This document shows, one piece after another, positions 52,369-60,770 of a stretch of DNA of 64,000 nt (positions within the stretch are counted from its first letter, which is position 1; every line of letters starts with the position of its first letter). Source of the stretch: Sediminibacillus albus (GTDB lineage Bacteria; Bacillota; Bacilli; Bacillales; Amphibacillaceae); assembly GCF_900101125.1 (NCBI RefSeq), contig NZ_FNFL01000001.1:1054001-1118000 (forward strand), written 5' to 3'. Both the position numbers and the translations under genes were made by a program. The notes beneath the pieces are model-generated. The model saw only the letters and a list, made by a program, of their open reading frames with translations, was not told the DNA's origin and did not search any database.

Positions 52369-53199
52369 ATGAAAAACAATCAGCACATGATAGCATTGGA
52401 CTTGGATGGAACATTACTGACAGATAAAAAAGTGATCAGTGAAAAAACAAAGAACGTCATCATGCAAGCAAAGCAAGAAGGCCATATCGTGGTCATTGCT
52501 ACCGGTAGACCGCATCGGGCCAGTATTGATTTTTATCATGAATTGGCGCTCGATACACCGATGGTGAACTTTAACGGCGCTTTAATTCACCATCCTTTAG
52601 ATAAAAAGTGGGAAGCACTTCATACCCCCCTTCCCAACAGGACTGCCAAAAAAATCATTCAGACCTGTTACGAACTGGAAGTCAACAATATAATGGCAGA
52701 GGTCGAGGATACCATTTACCTGGACCAATATGACGAAGAATTAATGGAAATTTTTCATACAGACCAAAGCAATCCTGTTACTGTCGGCAGCCTGAAAAAC
52801 CATTTAAGCGAGGATCCAACTTCTTTGTTGATCCATCCGCAGGAGGAACACATTAAAGAATTGAGAACCCACTTGGACGATAAACATGCGTCGGTAATTG
52901 AGCATAGAAAATGGGGCGCACCGTGGCATGTGATCGAAATTGTCCGGAAAGGGCTAAGTAAAGCAGTAGGTTTGAGAAAGATCGCCCATTATTATGGGAT
53001 TCCCCAATCGAGGATCATTGCGTTCGGTGATGAAGACAACGATTTGGAAATGATCGAGTATGCCGGTGTTGGGGTAGCGATGGATAATGGAATTGATGAA
53101 TTAAAAGTCTTAGCCAACCATGTCGCTGCTTCAAACGAAGAAGATGGTATCGGAGCCTTTTTAGAGGAATACTTAAAACTAAATCAAAAAGCCATTTAA
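52369..53199 (+). CDS. yitU: HAD family phosphatase YitU
   Basis: The 276-residue class IIB HAD hydrolase has LDLDGTLLTD (motif I), IATGRPHRA (motif II), a lysine in IVRKGLSKAVGL, and FGDEDNDLEMIEYAG (motif IV). The cap domain lies between motifs II and III. B. subtilis YitU and relatives dephosphorylate small cofactors or intermediates such as riboflavin pathway compounds. The exact substrate here is not provable. ATG 52369 follows AAGAGGTGATTAAATA. A terminator follows. Confidence 0.92.
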   Translation: MKNNQHMIALDLDGTLLTDKKVISEKTKNVIMQAKQEGHIVVIATGRPHRASIDFYHELALDTPMVNFNGALIHHPLDKKWEALHTPLPNRTAKKIIQTCYELEVNNIMAEVEDTIYLDQYDEELMEIFHTDQSNPVTVGSLKNHLSEDPTSLLIHPQEEHIKELRTHLDDKHASVIEHRKWGAPWHVIEIVRKGLSKAVGLRKIAHYYGIPQSRIIAFGDEDNDLEMIEYAGVGVAMDNGIDELKVLANHVAASNEEDGIGAFLEEYLKLNQKAI

Positions 53200-53245
53200 C
53201 CTGCCATGATTTTCAAGTCATCATCTTAACTGCTCTGTTCATACT

Positions 53246-53280
53246 AAGGCTGAACGCATAACAGCGTTCAGGCTTTGTTT
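53246..53280 (+). terminator. Terminator after yitU
   Basis: AAGGCTGAACGC pairs with GCGTTCAGGCTT (one mismatch) around a six-base loop and is followed by TGTTT. Confidence 0.75.
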
Positions 53281-53335
53281 ATATGCTGGACTGGTTACTT
53301 CTCAAGGCAAGCATTTCTTTCTAGGGGGAATAGAA

Positions 53336-53485
53336 ATGAGCAAACGCAGTAAATCGAAGCGTCTTACGCAGCAAGGGGCAGACTCAGTAAAAAAGCATGA
53401 TGAAAAATTCCCTTACCGTGAACGATTTACCGATGTAGAGCGGAAACGTGAAGAAGCAGACCAACATACTTTGGGAGGTTTTTAA
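53336..53485 (+). CDS. Small basic protein, 49 residues
   Basis: ATG 53336 follows GGGGGAATAGAA. The product MSKRSKSKRLTQQGADSVKK... is highly basic at the start and charged throughout, ending in HTLGGF. The codons for its C-terminal GGF (GGGAGGTTT) form the ribosome binding site of the next gene, so the two are tightly linked. It resembles the small basic, possibly sporulation-linked proteins of Bacillaceae, but I cannot name the family. Confidence 0.65.
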   Translation: MSKRSKSKRLTQQGADSVKKHDEKFPYRERFTDVERKREEADQHTLGGF

Positions 53486-53487
53486 CG

Positions 53488-53691
53488 ATGGCTAACAATT
53501 TCATGGAACAAGCAAGAAATGCGATGAACCGTTTAACCAACATGAGAAACGGTGGACAAAACGTCAGTGAACAAGAAAAACAAGCTGCAAGAAATGCTAT
53601 CCAATCTGCTTATACAAGCGCTTCTCCGGAAGAACAGGAGCAGTTGCAACAATTGGAGCAGCAGTTGCAGCGCAATAACGAACTTAGTTAA
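53488..53691 (+). CDS. DUF3813 family small protein
   Basis: The 67-residue protein (MANNFMEQARNAMNRLTNM... EKQAARNAIQSAYTSASPEEQEQLQQL) is a helical, glutamine- and alanine-rich protein of the DUF3813 type, which in B. subtilis is found near yitU. ATG 53488 begins 3 bases after the upstream stop and uses the AGG of that gene as its binding site. The function is unknown. A terminator follows. Confidence 0.75.
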   Translation: MANNFMEQARNAMNRLTNMRNGGQNVSEQEKQAARNAIQSAYTSASPEEQEQLQQLEQQLQRNNELS

Positions 53692-53707
53692 TCGATGACA
53701 AAGTAAG

Positions 53708-53737
53708 GCAGCACCTCTTCCGGGTGCTGTCTTTTTC
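53708..53737 (+). terminator. Terminator after the DUF3813 gene
   Basis: GGCAGCACC pairs with GGTGCTGTC around a seven-base loop and is followed by TTTTT. Confidence 0.88.
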
Positions 53738-53740
53738 ATG

Positions 53741-54190
53741 TTATTTACTTTTGCTCGAACAATAGATGTTTACGGTTATTGCCAAGACGTATGCAAATAA
53801 CGCATGGCCGCTTACCCAGTATCCAAGAGCCAGCAGATCATCTGGCGACTCTATCTCCTGGATAAAAAGAATTGTGAGCGGAAAATAGGTGGCTGCAGCG
53901 ACTGCCGCTATCCCTGCTGCTGCCAACAACCGTTTTTTCCAGGAGAAAATTTGCTTTTTCCACAAATAAAAGCAATAGACGACTCCTATTGCCCAGGAAA
54001 TAATGACATGGAATAGCCACTCTATGAGCTGTTGTTCATATCCCGCTAGTATCGGGATGAAATCGACATTAAGTAACAATGTGTACACCTGTTTGTCCGT
54101 CAACGCTTCAACCATCCATAGATAGCAACCGAGCAAAACACCGGAAATTGTTCCTGACACCAAACCTGCAATCGTTATTTTTTTTAGCAA
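53741..54190 (-). CDS. Four-helix membrane protein of unknown function
   Basis: The 149-residue protein has four hydrophobic helices (ITIAGLVSGTISGVLLGCYLW, LFHVIISWAIGVVYCFYLW, LLAAAGIAAVAAATYFPLTILFI, YWVSGHALFAYVLAITVNIY). No catalytic motif is visible. The family is not recognised. It is convergent to the DUF3813 gene and divergent from the NifU-N gene. Confidence 0.75.
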   Translation of the reverse strand: MLKKITIAGLVSGTISGVLLGCYLWMVEALTDKQVYTLLLNVDFIPILAGYEQQLIEWLFHVIISWAIGVVYCFYLWKKQIFSWKKRLLAAAGIAAVAAATYFPLTILFIQEIESPDDLLALGYWVSGHALFAYVLAITVNIYCSSKSK

Positions 54191-54312
54191 AAAGTTCTTC
54201 CCTCCTGCCAGCAGTCTTCCCCACAGATGACGAGCTTAATGATAATTCCTTTTGTAAATTGAGTTTTTCTGCTATTATGGACGTAAATATGCGTTACATA
54301 GGAGGACAAGCA

Positions 54313-54576
54313 ATGAGTGTACGAGTGGATTCTACCCCGAACCCGAATGCAATGAAATTTACAACTGACTCGATGATTTTCCAAGGAAATGACAGTGTGT
54401 CAGTAATGCCTGGCCAAACGAGTGAACATAAAGTGCTTAATGATCTAATGGAACTTGAAGGAGTCGACAATGTTTTTGGTTTCCAAAATTTCATCACTGT
54501 TAACAAACAAGTGGATGCTGAATGGGAACAGTTATCCCCTCAAGTAGAAGAAATTTTAAACAATTACGGCTATTAA
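54313..54576 (+). CDS. NifU N-terminal domain (Nfu scaffold-like) protein
   Basis: The 87-residue protein has the signature SVRVDSTPNPNAMKFTTDS and LMELEGVDNVFGFQNFITVNK of the Nfu N-terminal domain (PF08712), without the C-terminal C-x2-C iron-sulfur domain of full Nfu proteins. ATG 54313 follows a strong TAGGAGGACAAGCA. The longer open frame from 54079 has no site. A role in Fe-S assembly or stability is inferred and is in line with yitW nearby. Confidence 0.85.
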   Translation: MSVRVDSTPNPNAMKFTTDSMIFQGNDSVSVMPGQTSEHKVLNDLMELEGVDNVFGFQNFITVNKQVDAEWEQLSPQVEEILNNYGY

Positions 54577-54582
54577 GATAGG

Positions 54583-54614
54583 AAAAAGGTGTCCAACTAA
54601 TGGACACCTTTTTT
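54583..54614 (+). terminator. Terminator after the NifU-N gene
   Basis: AAAAAGGTGTCC pairs with GGACACCTTTTTT around a seven-base loop. Confidence 0.92.
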
Positions 54615-54640
54615 AATCCTTATAAAAAGGAAACACCTAT

Positions 54641-55489
54641 TTAGTCATTCCTTCTGAAAAATCCAAAGATGCCAGTTGTCTGCACGACATTAGTGAACGC
54701 CTTTGGATCCACTTCTGTAATAATTCGCTCCAAGTCATATAACTCATACCTGGTAATTACCAGTACCATCATGTCTTTATCTTCCCGGGTGTATGCCCCT
54801 CGAGCAGGCAGGATAGTAATTCCCCGAATCATCTTATCATGGATTGCTGTTTGGAGCTCTTCCGCCTTTCTTGTCACAATCATTGCAGTTACCTTTTCAT
54901 GGCGGGTATGAAGAGCATCAATCACCCGTGTCGTTACATATAAAGTCAATAAAGTATATAAGGCATTTTCTGCTTCGTAAAGCAACCCTGCAACAACGAT
55001 GATGCCGCTGTTGATGACGAGAAAGAAATTACCGATTGGCTTATCTTTCATCCGCGATAATACCATGGCTACAATATCAAGCCCACCGGTGGAGGCACCC
55101 CATTTCAAGGTCATTCCAACACCAATACCACCCATTACTCCGCCAAATACTGCATTTAAAATAATGTCTTCGGATAATGGCCTGACTGGAAGCACTTCTA
55201 AAAAGGCTGTAGTGAAAATAACCGAAATGACACTATAAATAGTAAAGCCCTTTCCGACTTTATACCATCCTAAAATCGCAACTGGAATGTTTAATATAAA
55301 TAAAATGATACCTGTACTTACTCCTTCTATATTGAAGAAGTCCTGAAAAATACTTGATAAAAGCTGTGCAATCCCGGTGAATCCGCTGGCATAAACATTT
55401 GCCCCTATCAGGAAGAAATTCAACGCGATTGCATTCAAGATAGCCCCTACCATTACAATGAAAATTCTTTTTGCTTCTATAAAAAACAT
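54641..55489 (-). CDS. yitT: YitT family membrane protein
   Basis: The 282-residue protein has five N-terminal transmembrane helices with NFFLIGANVYASGFTGIAQLLS, WGASTGGLDIVAMVLSR and LLYEAENALYTLLTLYVTTRVID, and a C-terminal DUF2179 domain (residues about 200-282, EDKDMMVLVITRYELYDLERII). This is the DUF161+DUF2179 arrangement of B. subtilis YitT (280). The function is unknown, but similar proteins are proposed to respond to small ligands. ATG 55489 follows AAGGAGGCAGTC. Confidence 0.9.
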   Translation of the reverse strand: MFFIEAKRIFIVMVGAILNAIALNFFLIGANVYASGFTGIAQLLSSIFQDFFNIEGVSTGIILFILNIPVAILGWYKVGKGFTIYSVISVIFTTAFLEVLPVRPLSEDIILNAVFGGVMGGIGVGMTLKWGASTGGLDIVAMVLSRMKDKPIGNFFLVINSGIIVVAGLLYEAENALYTLLTLYVTTRVIDALHTRHEKVTAMIVTRKAEELQTAIHDKMIRGITILPARGAYTREDKDMMVLVITRYELYDLERIITEVDPKAFTNVVQTTGIFGFFRRND

Positions 55490-55872
55490 GACTGCCTCCT
55501 TCGTTTATCAGAGCCTATCTACTTTTCTTGTTTTCCACGGAAAGGACAACAAACCGCTGATCGTTTCTGCCATCCTGATCTCACATGGCAGCCCCCATTG
55601 ACTGGTCACGCCTTAAGCTCTTCTTATCGTTTCCCATATGTATGAAAAGTAAGCTTCTTTTTTCCATACCCGCCAAATAAATGAGATAATCCTTCCCTTT
55701 GAAGTAACGGCAATATCCGCTTAAGGCTGCTTTTCTTTTTAACAGTAAATAACGATAAAAGTTTTGACTATCGATTTAGGGAAGCTTACACTATAAGTAA
55801 ACCAGAACGTACTTTTAAACATTTTTATTATTTTATGCAAAAATAAAAAGTAATATAAAAGGTGGAAAAACA
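55490..55872. other. Divergent region between yitT and the DegV gene
   Basis: About 380 bases with no gene. It has a sigma-A promoter for the DegV gene at 55764-55792 and AT-rich leader DNA. I see no riboswitch, terminator or repeat. Confidence 0.5.
55764..55792 (+). promoter_or_regulatory. Sigma-A promoter of the DegV gene
   Basis: TTGACT and TACACT are separated by 17 bases, about 80 bases before the start. Confidence 0.5.
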
Positions 55873-56733
55873 ATGAATGTAAAGATTATTGCTGATTCTG
55901 CATGTGACCTTTCCCAGAGCTATTATGAAAAGTACAATATTGATATGGTATCACTGACAGTCCAGCTCGACAATGAAAACTTTGAAGACGCCCGGACAAT
56001 TTCAGCAAAAACTGTTTATGATGCTATGAGAGCGGGCAAAGCTCCAAAGACTTCTCAAGTAACCCCCCACTCCTTCCGAGATATTTTTGAAAAATACGCG
56101 AAACAAAACCAGCCTTGTATTTATGTAGGTTTTTCTTCAGAGTTATCTGGTACATACAATGCCGGAAGAATGGCGCTCCAAGAGATAAAAGAAGAATTTC
56201 CTGACTGGCAGGCTCAAGTAATAGACAGCCGCTGCGCTTCACTTGGTTATGGACTAGTCGTAATCCGGGCAGCTCAACTGGCGCAACAAGGAGAAAGCTT
56301 TGACCAAATTGCCGAAACTGCTCAATACCATGCTTCCCATATGGAGCATATTTTCACTGTAGACGATTTGGAATATTTGTACCGCGGCGGACGTGTCAGT
56401 AAGACAGCTGCTTTCGTAGGATCTTTACTTAAAATAAAACCTTTGCTCCACGTAGAAGAGGGTAAACTAATCCCACTCGAAAAAATTCGGGGTTCTAAGC
56501 GTGTACTGAAACGCATGCTGGATGTTATGGAAGAACGCGGACATGATCTGGCCAACCAGCCAATTGGCATCAGTCATGGAGATGACCTGGAAAACGCCAG
56601 CCAGCTGGCAGAAATGATCAAGGAAAGGTTTCACACGGATAATGTCCATATCGAAATGGTCGGTTCCTCCATCGGAGCACATGCCGGCCCTGGAACGATT
56701 GCATTGTTTTTCTTAAATGACGCTTATAAGTGA
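55873..56733 (+). CDS. yitS: DegV family fatty-acid-binding protein (YitS)
   Basis: The 286-residue protein has the DegV signatures KIIADSACDLSQSYYEKYNI, SQVTPHSFRDIFEKY, VGFSSELSGTYNAGRMAL (ligand-binding Ser/Thr), VIDSRCASLGYG, VDDLEYLYRGGRVSK and HAGPGTIALFFLN. Such FakB-like proteins hold a fatty acid for the kinase FakA, which is not in this window. Length equals B. subtilis YitS (283), and the neighbourhood (yitT, yitU, yitV, yitW) supports this name. ATG 55873 follows AAAGGTGGAAAAACA. Confidence 0.92.
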   Translation: MNVKIIADSACDLSQSYYEKYNIDMVSLTVQLDNENFEDARTISAKTVYDAMRAGKAPKTSQVTPHSFRDIFEKYAKQNQPCIYVGFSSELSGTYNAGRMALQEIKEEFPDWQAQVIDSRCASLGYGLVVIRAAQLAQQGESFDQIAETAQYHASHMEHIFTVDDLEYLYRGGRVSKTAAFVGSLLKIKPLLHVEEGKLIPLEKIRGSKRVLKRMLDVMEERGHDLANQPIGISHGDDLENASQLAEMIKERFHTDNVHIEMVGSSIGAHAGPGTIALFFLNDAYK

Positions 56734-56742
56734 AGGTAGCAA

Positions 56743-56777
56743 AGGAGCACCGATACTGGTTCGGTGCTCCTGCTTTT
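56743..56777 (+). terminator. Terminator after yitS
   Basis: AGGAGCACCGA pairs with TCGGTGCTCCT around a seven-base loop and is followed by GCTTTTT, directly before the third repeat array. Confidence 0.9.
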
Positions 56778-56783
56778 TATTTG

Positions 56784-56945
56784 TTGATCTACTTTCTCTG
56801 GCTTTCGCTCTGCTTTCCGTCCGAGTCGCTCCTCTTTCGCCGATAGTTGATCTACTTTGGATTTATTGATCTACTTTCACCGGTTTTCGCTCTGCTTTCC
56901 GTCCGAGTCGCTCCTCTTTCGCCGATAGTTGATCAAGTTTCCAGA
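56784..56945. repeat. 82-bp-period repeat array 3
   Basis: Cores of the form T-Y-G-M-T-C-Y start at 56784, 56805, 56826, 56847, 56866, 56887, 56908 and 56929. Spacings are 21, 21, 21, 19, 21, 21, 21, so the superperiod is again exactly 82 bp (56784 to 56866). The long block from TCGCTCTGCTTTCCG to GATAGTTGATC is repeated exactly once. Spacers differ from arrays 1 and 2. It fills the convergent gap between yitS and the GH13 gene. Confidence 0.93.
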
Positions 56946-56990
56946 TGGGGGAAAGCATTTTTGCCGCTACAGGAAAACTCCAAGAAAAGC

Positions 56991-58505
56991 TTAAGCTTCT
57001 AGCTTTTTCCCTTTCCTGCTTAGGTATATAACAGAAAATACAAATCCAATAAACACAAACAGGATAAATGATACAAGCAGCCAGTTTATTCCCTTATCTT
57101 TTTCGACAATATAAACCTCTGCCGTTTCTCTGTCCAAGCCAATTTTGAAATTCCCTTCCCGATCAGCACGTACTGTATTGTCATGTAATAGGCCACGCAG
57201 CTGTTTATCATTTTCCAGGTCGTTAATTGTAATCGCTTTTGTGGTGGTATCATTATTGATTGCTACATAGACTGATTCGTTCTGGTACGTTTTCTTGAAG
57301 ACAGCCATTCCTCCATCCGTACTGAAAGATTCAATGTTTCCTTCTGTAATCGCTGGAAACCGCTGGCGGATGGCTGATAACCGTCCAATATATTTTGACA
57401 GCTCTTCATCCCCGCTGTTCAGCTGGACTGTCCGGTGATCTGGCACGTTCTCTCCATTATCTATAGCAACTTCTGAGCCTTGATAAACAATCGGCGTACC
57501 AGGCCCTAAATATAAATAAGTTAATCCGAGTTTCCACCGTGTGATAGGGTTTTGTTCATTTTCGACAGCCCTCCTTGTAAATCTTATTGTATTTTGGTTA
57601 TCAAGGAAGACTCCAGTACCCGACAACTGATCCTCCGGCCGTTTCGGTAAAATGTCGGCGAGGGAATTACCTGGTGAACTAAATGTATCTGCAAGCTGCT
57701 GATAGACAGCATAATCAATTACCAAGTCTATCCCTGCCTCACGATATTCCTTAAGCATGCTATCGTCATTCTTCCGCCAATCAGCTATTAAGCTGAAGTC
57801 GGAATTTGCCGCCCGCAGTTCAGTTGCAAAATCTGCTACAAATGAAACAGGGGTAGCTGGATTTATGTTGATTCGATACCCATCGAACCCTACTTCTTCT
57901 AACCAATAGCTGCCAGCTTCCTTCAGTTGATTGGCAGCTTCGCTGTTCTCTAAATTTATTTGCGGGAGCCCTTTCAGCCAAGGTGTCTGGATATTGGTTT
58001 CTGCTTCTGCGCTTCCATCATTATCCAAATACCACGTTTGTTTACCATTATCCTCCAACCATAGGTGCGACGGCGCAGTATAATTAATGACAAAATCCAT
58101 ATACACCTTCATATCCCGTGCATGTGCTTCTTTGATCAGTTGCTTGGCAGCTTCGATTGTGCCTAAATGCTGTTCGATCTTGGTAAAATCGGTAACAAAG
58201 TATCCATGGTAACCGCCAGCTTCATTTTCCATGAGCGGGCTGATATTTATCGCAGTAAAACCCAACTCCTTCAAATCATCCAACTGTGATATGATTCCTT
58301 GAATATCTCCGCCATGAAAGGCATTTGGATCTTCAATATCGATATCTTGATCATTATCAAAGTTCCCGTTGACATACCGATCAACCATGGCATAATAAAT
58401 GGATTCATCTGTGATTGTACGTTCTTCTTGTTCTACAGCACCAACTGTTTGTGAGTAAAAAAGAAGAAACGGCAGGACAGCCGCTGCTGTTAAGATTCTT
58501 TTCAC
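56991..58505 (-). CDS. Membrane-anchored GH13 (alpha-amylase-like) protein, probable pseudoenzyme
   Basis: The 504-residue protein has a signal peptide (MKRILTAAAVLPFLLFYSQT, cleavage after VGA), a GH13 TIM barrel (YYAMVDRYVNGNFDND, AFHGGDIQGIISQLDDLKELGFTAI, GGYHGYFVTDF) and a C-terminal transmembrane anchor (about 475-495). The GH13 signature regions are present but changed: region I MDFVINYT has Tyr142 for the usual His; region II GYRINI has Asn213 where the nucleophile Asp belongs; region III LIADW has Asp242 and Ala241 for Glu and Gly; region IV FLDNQN has Gln304 and Asn305 for His and Asp. Arg211 is kept. GTG 58505 follows GGAGG. It is likely non-hydrolytic and may bind glucans. Confidence 0.9.
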   Translation of the reverse strand: MKRILTAAAVLPFLLFYSQTVGAVEQEERTITDESIYYAMVDRYVNGNFDNDQDIDIEDPNAFHGGDIQGIISQLDDLKELGFTAINISPLMENEAGGYHGYFVTDFTKIEQHLGTIEAAKQLIKEAHARDMKVYMDFVINYTAPSHLWLEDNGKQTWYLDNDGSAEAETNIQTPWLKGLPQINLENSEAANQLKEAGSYWLEEVGFDGYRININPATPVSFVADFATELRAANSDFSLIADWRKNDDSMLKEYREAGIDLVIDYAVYQQLADTFSSPGNSLADILPKRPEDQLSGTGVFLDNQNTIRFTRRAVENEQNPITRWKLGLTYLYLGPGTPIVYQGSEVAIDNGENVPDHRTVQLNSGDEELSKYIGRLSAIRQRFPAITEGNIESFSTDGGMAVFKKTYQNESVYVAINNDTTTKAITINDLENDKQLRGLLHDNTVRADREGNFKIGLDRETAEVYIVEKDKGINWLLVSFILFVFIGFVFSVIYLSRKGKKLEA

Positions 58506-58677
58506 AATCCGTTCCTCCTAAGCGATGTTATGTTCAATAAGCAGAAACTGCTTTCATAGTAAAGAGTAGCCCTTTCCCTCCCCTACCGTCAATTAAGAGA
58601 CGGAAATTTTATTACGGAATTTCAAAAATGTCACCTTCCTGACATAAACATAAAGGTACTGCACCGAAAACAGCTTG

Positions 58678-58706
58678 CTGACAAATCACCGGAAACAGGA
58701 TATACT
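58678..58706 (+). promoter_or_regulatory. Sigma-A promoter of the MATE gene
   Basis: CTGACA (5 of 6) and TATACT are separated by 17 bases, 60 bases before the start. Confidence 0.6.
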
Positions 58707-58765
58707 AAATTGGATTTTTATAAAGCAGAGTTAAATCAAGGCTTGTACAAAGAGAGGTTAGACAT

Positions 58766-60121
58766 ATGAATGACTCAAACGTAAAAAAAATAAGTCTCTT
58801 TGCATTGACTTGGCCTATTTTCATTGAGATTTTACTCCATATGCTGATGGGTAATGCCGACACATTAATGTTAAGCCAGTATTCAGACAGTTCAGTAGCT
58901 GCTGTCGGCGTTTCGAATCAAGTTATTTCCGTAATAATTGTCATGTTTGGCTTTGTGGCCGCCGGTGCCGGGGTTCTTGTCGCTCAAAACCTTGGAGCGA
59001 AACAAACTAAGACAGCTGGGATGATTGCAGTTACTTCCTTAAGTTTGAATCTTTGGTTTTCCTTACTTCTTAGCTTTGGTTTATATTTGCTCAGCGAGCC
59101 AATATTGCAAATGATGGATCTCCCCGGGGAACTAATGGGAGAAGCCTCTGTATATTTAAACATCGTCGGGGGGTTGATTTTTGTCCAGGCGCTCATCATG
59201 ACGGTAGCAGCCATTTTGCGCAGCTATGGATTTACGAAGGATACAATGTACGTGACCATAGCCATGAACATAGTGAATATTATCGGCAATTATTTTGTTA
59301 TCTTTGGTCCGTTTGGCTTTCCCGTACTTGGGGTGGAAGGTGTTGCTTACTCGACGATTGCCAGCAGGTTTTTAGGGTTCGTAGCCTTACTGCTGCTTCT
59401 ATTAAAAAGAAGCAACTATTCGCTTCCACTCGCTTCCTTTATCCAATTTAAAAAGCAGCATATCACAGATTTATTGCATATCGGGGTGCCCTCTGCCGGC
59501 GAACAGCTTTCTTATAATGCCAGTCAAATGGTAATCACTTACTTTATAGCCCAACTGGGAACAGTTGCTTTGACGACGAAAGTCTATGTGCAAAATATAA
59601 TGATGTTTATCTTCCTATTCGTGCTGGCAATCGGACAGGGAACACAAATTCTAATTGGCCATCTTATTGGTGCCAAAGAATTAGACACCGCCTATAAGTA
59701 TGGCATCAAAAGCCTGCAAATCTCTATCATCATATCTACTTTAGCAGCGATAGCCATTTACTTTTCAAGTGATTTTCTGCTTGGCATATTCACCGAAAGT
59801 GCTACTGTAGTGGAAAAAGGCGCCATGCTGTTGCTCATTACAATTGTTTTGGAACCAGGCCGGGCTTTCAACCTTGTTGTCATCAGCTCTCTTCGGGCAG
59901 CTGGTGATGTTAAATTCCCTGTATTCATTGGAATTATTTCCATGTGGGGAGTCAGCGTAACTTTTGCCTGGTTCTTCGGGCTCTTTCTTGGATTCGGTCT
60001 CATTGGAATATGGATTGCGTTTATTGCTGATGAATGGCTGCGCGGCCTGTTAATGCTAAGAAGGTGGCGTTCCAAAGTCTGGATCAGAAATTCTTTTACC
60101 AACACAAAAAGCGCCGGCTGA
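58766..60121 (+). CDS. MATE family multidrug/Na+ or H+ antiporter
   Basis: The 451-residue protein has twelve predicted transmembrane helices in two homologous halves. Conserved MATE features are WPIFIEILLHMLMGNADTLMLSQYSD, VGVSNQVISVI, AAGAGVLVAQNLGAK in the first half and GVPSAGEQLSYNASQM and AIGQGTQILIGHLIGAKE in the second. It exports cationic or other compounds in exchange for Na+ or H+. ATG 58766 follows GAGAGGTTAGACAT. It resembles B. subtilis YoeA/YpnP types. Its substrate is unknown. A repeat element with terminator follows directly. Confidence 0.92.
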   Translation: MNDSNVKKISLFALTWPIFIEILLHMLMGNADTLMLSQYSDSSVAAVGVSNQVISVIIVMFGFVAAGAGVLVAQNLGAKQTKTAGMIAVTSLSLNLWFSLLLSFGLYLLSEPILQMMDLPGELMGEASVYLNIVGGLIFVQALIMTVAAILRSYGFTKDTMYVTIAMNIVNIIGNYFVIFGPFGFPVLGVEGVAYSTIASRFLGFVALLLLLLKRSNYSLPLASFIQFKKQHITDLLHIGVPSAGEQLSYNASQMVITYFIAQLGTVALTTKVYVQNIMMFIFLFVLAIGQGTQILIGHLIGAKELDTAYKYGIKSLQISIIISTLAAIAIYFSSDFLLGIFTESATVVEKGAMLLLITIVLEPGRAFNLVVISSLRAAGDVKFPVFIGIISMWGVSVTFAWFFGLFLGFGLIGIWIAFIADEWLRGLLMLRRWRSKVWIRNSFTNTKSAG

Positions 60122-60148
60122 CAGCTTCTTTAACCGGAGGAATTTCAA

Positions 60149-60560
60149 AAAGAGGTTGGGACAAAAGGATAGCGGCCAAAACAAAAATCGAACGATGATT
60201 CGAAATCCTTTGCATTCGAACTCGTTCGATTTTTCTTTTCCAATGCTTCATATCTCCTGCGGACACAAGGACAACTCTATTTCTTCCTTCGAACAAGGTT
60301 CGGTAATTAAACTTGCGCCGGCAGCATCCTTCGCTTTCCGTGGGCACGGCTTCAACCTCCTTGAAAATAAAGGAGTCATTTTTGGCTGCGATGATAGGGC
60401 TGTTGGCTGAAAACAGTACACAGACTTTCAGTGGAGGAAATCCACGGAGACTCCTTCGGGAGGGAAGGCCTCGGTGAGACCCCGCAGAGCGCAAGCTCGA
60501 GGAGGCTCACCAGCCGCCCGCGGAAAGCGTAGTGGATTTCCGCAGCGCACGCAGTACGAA
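60149..60560. repeat. Composite intergenic repeat (GAGGTTGGGACAAAA hairpin plus GC-rich element pair)
   Basis: Three pieces lie in series. First is AAGAGGTTGGGACAAAAG with a perfect 13-bp hairpin (AAAAATCGAACGA with TCGTTCGATTTTT, 60183-60234). Next is a GC-rich piece around 60325-60360 (CCTTCGCTTTCCGTGGGCACGG) reading as a fragment in one orientation. Last is the related element in the other orientation at about 60430-60555, with GGAAATCCACGGAGACTCCTTC... ending GCGGAAAGCGTAGTGGATTTCCGC. The arms GGAAATCCAC and GTGGATTTCC are inverse complements. I recall similar sequences in many Bacillaceae intergenic regions but cannot name them. No gene is present. Confidence 0.6.
60183..60238 (+). terminator. 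Terminator hairpin after the MATE gene
   Basis: AAAAATCGAACGA is exactly inverted as TCGTTCGATTTTT and followed by CTTTTC, about 60 bases past the MATE stop. It is part of the composite repeat. Confidence 0.75.
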
Positions 60561-60707
60561 TGTTTATCTGATACTACTGGGACATTGCCATTTATAATAA
60601 TTTTGTCATCAATCGAATGCTTAAAGAGACCCTTTTAAAACTTCATATGCTGTCATTGTTCTGTTTTGGCAAGTGGATGGCCCGTCTTCTTGAGAATTTA
60701 ACCATAG

Positions 60708-60756
60708 AAAAACTGCACCTTCAATTGTTGAGTGTCTAACAATTGGGGTACAGTTC
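60708..60756 (-). terminator. Terminator after asnO
   Basis: Minus-strand GAACTGTACCCCAATTGTT pairs with most of AACAATTGAAGGTGCAGTT and is followed by TTTTTC. Confidence 0.78.
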
Positions 60757-60770
60757 ATACATATTACTGC

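Noticed and set aside
60096-60494. 132-codon minus-strand gene
   Set aside because: It spans the composite repeat and its hairpins. The translation shows no domain and has no ribosome binding site.
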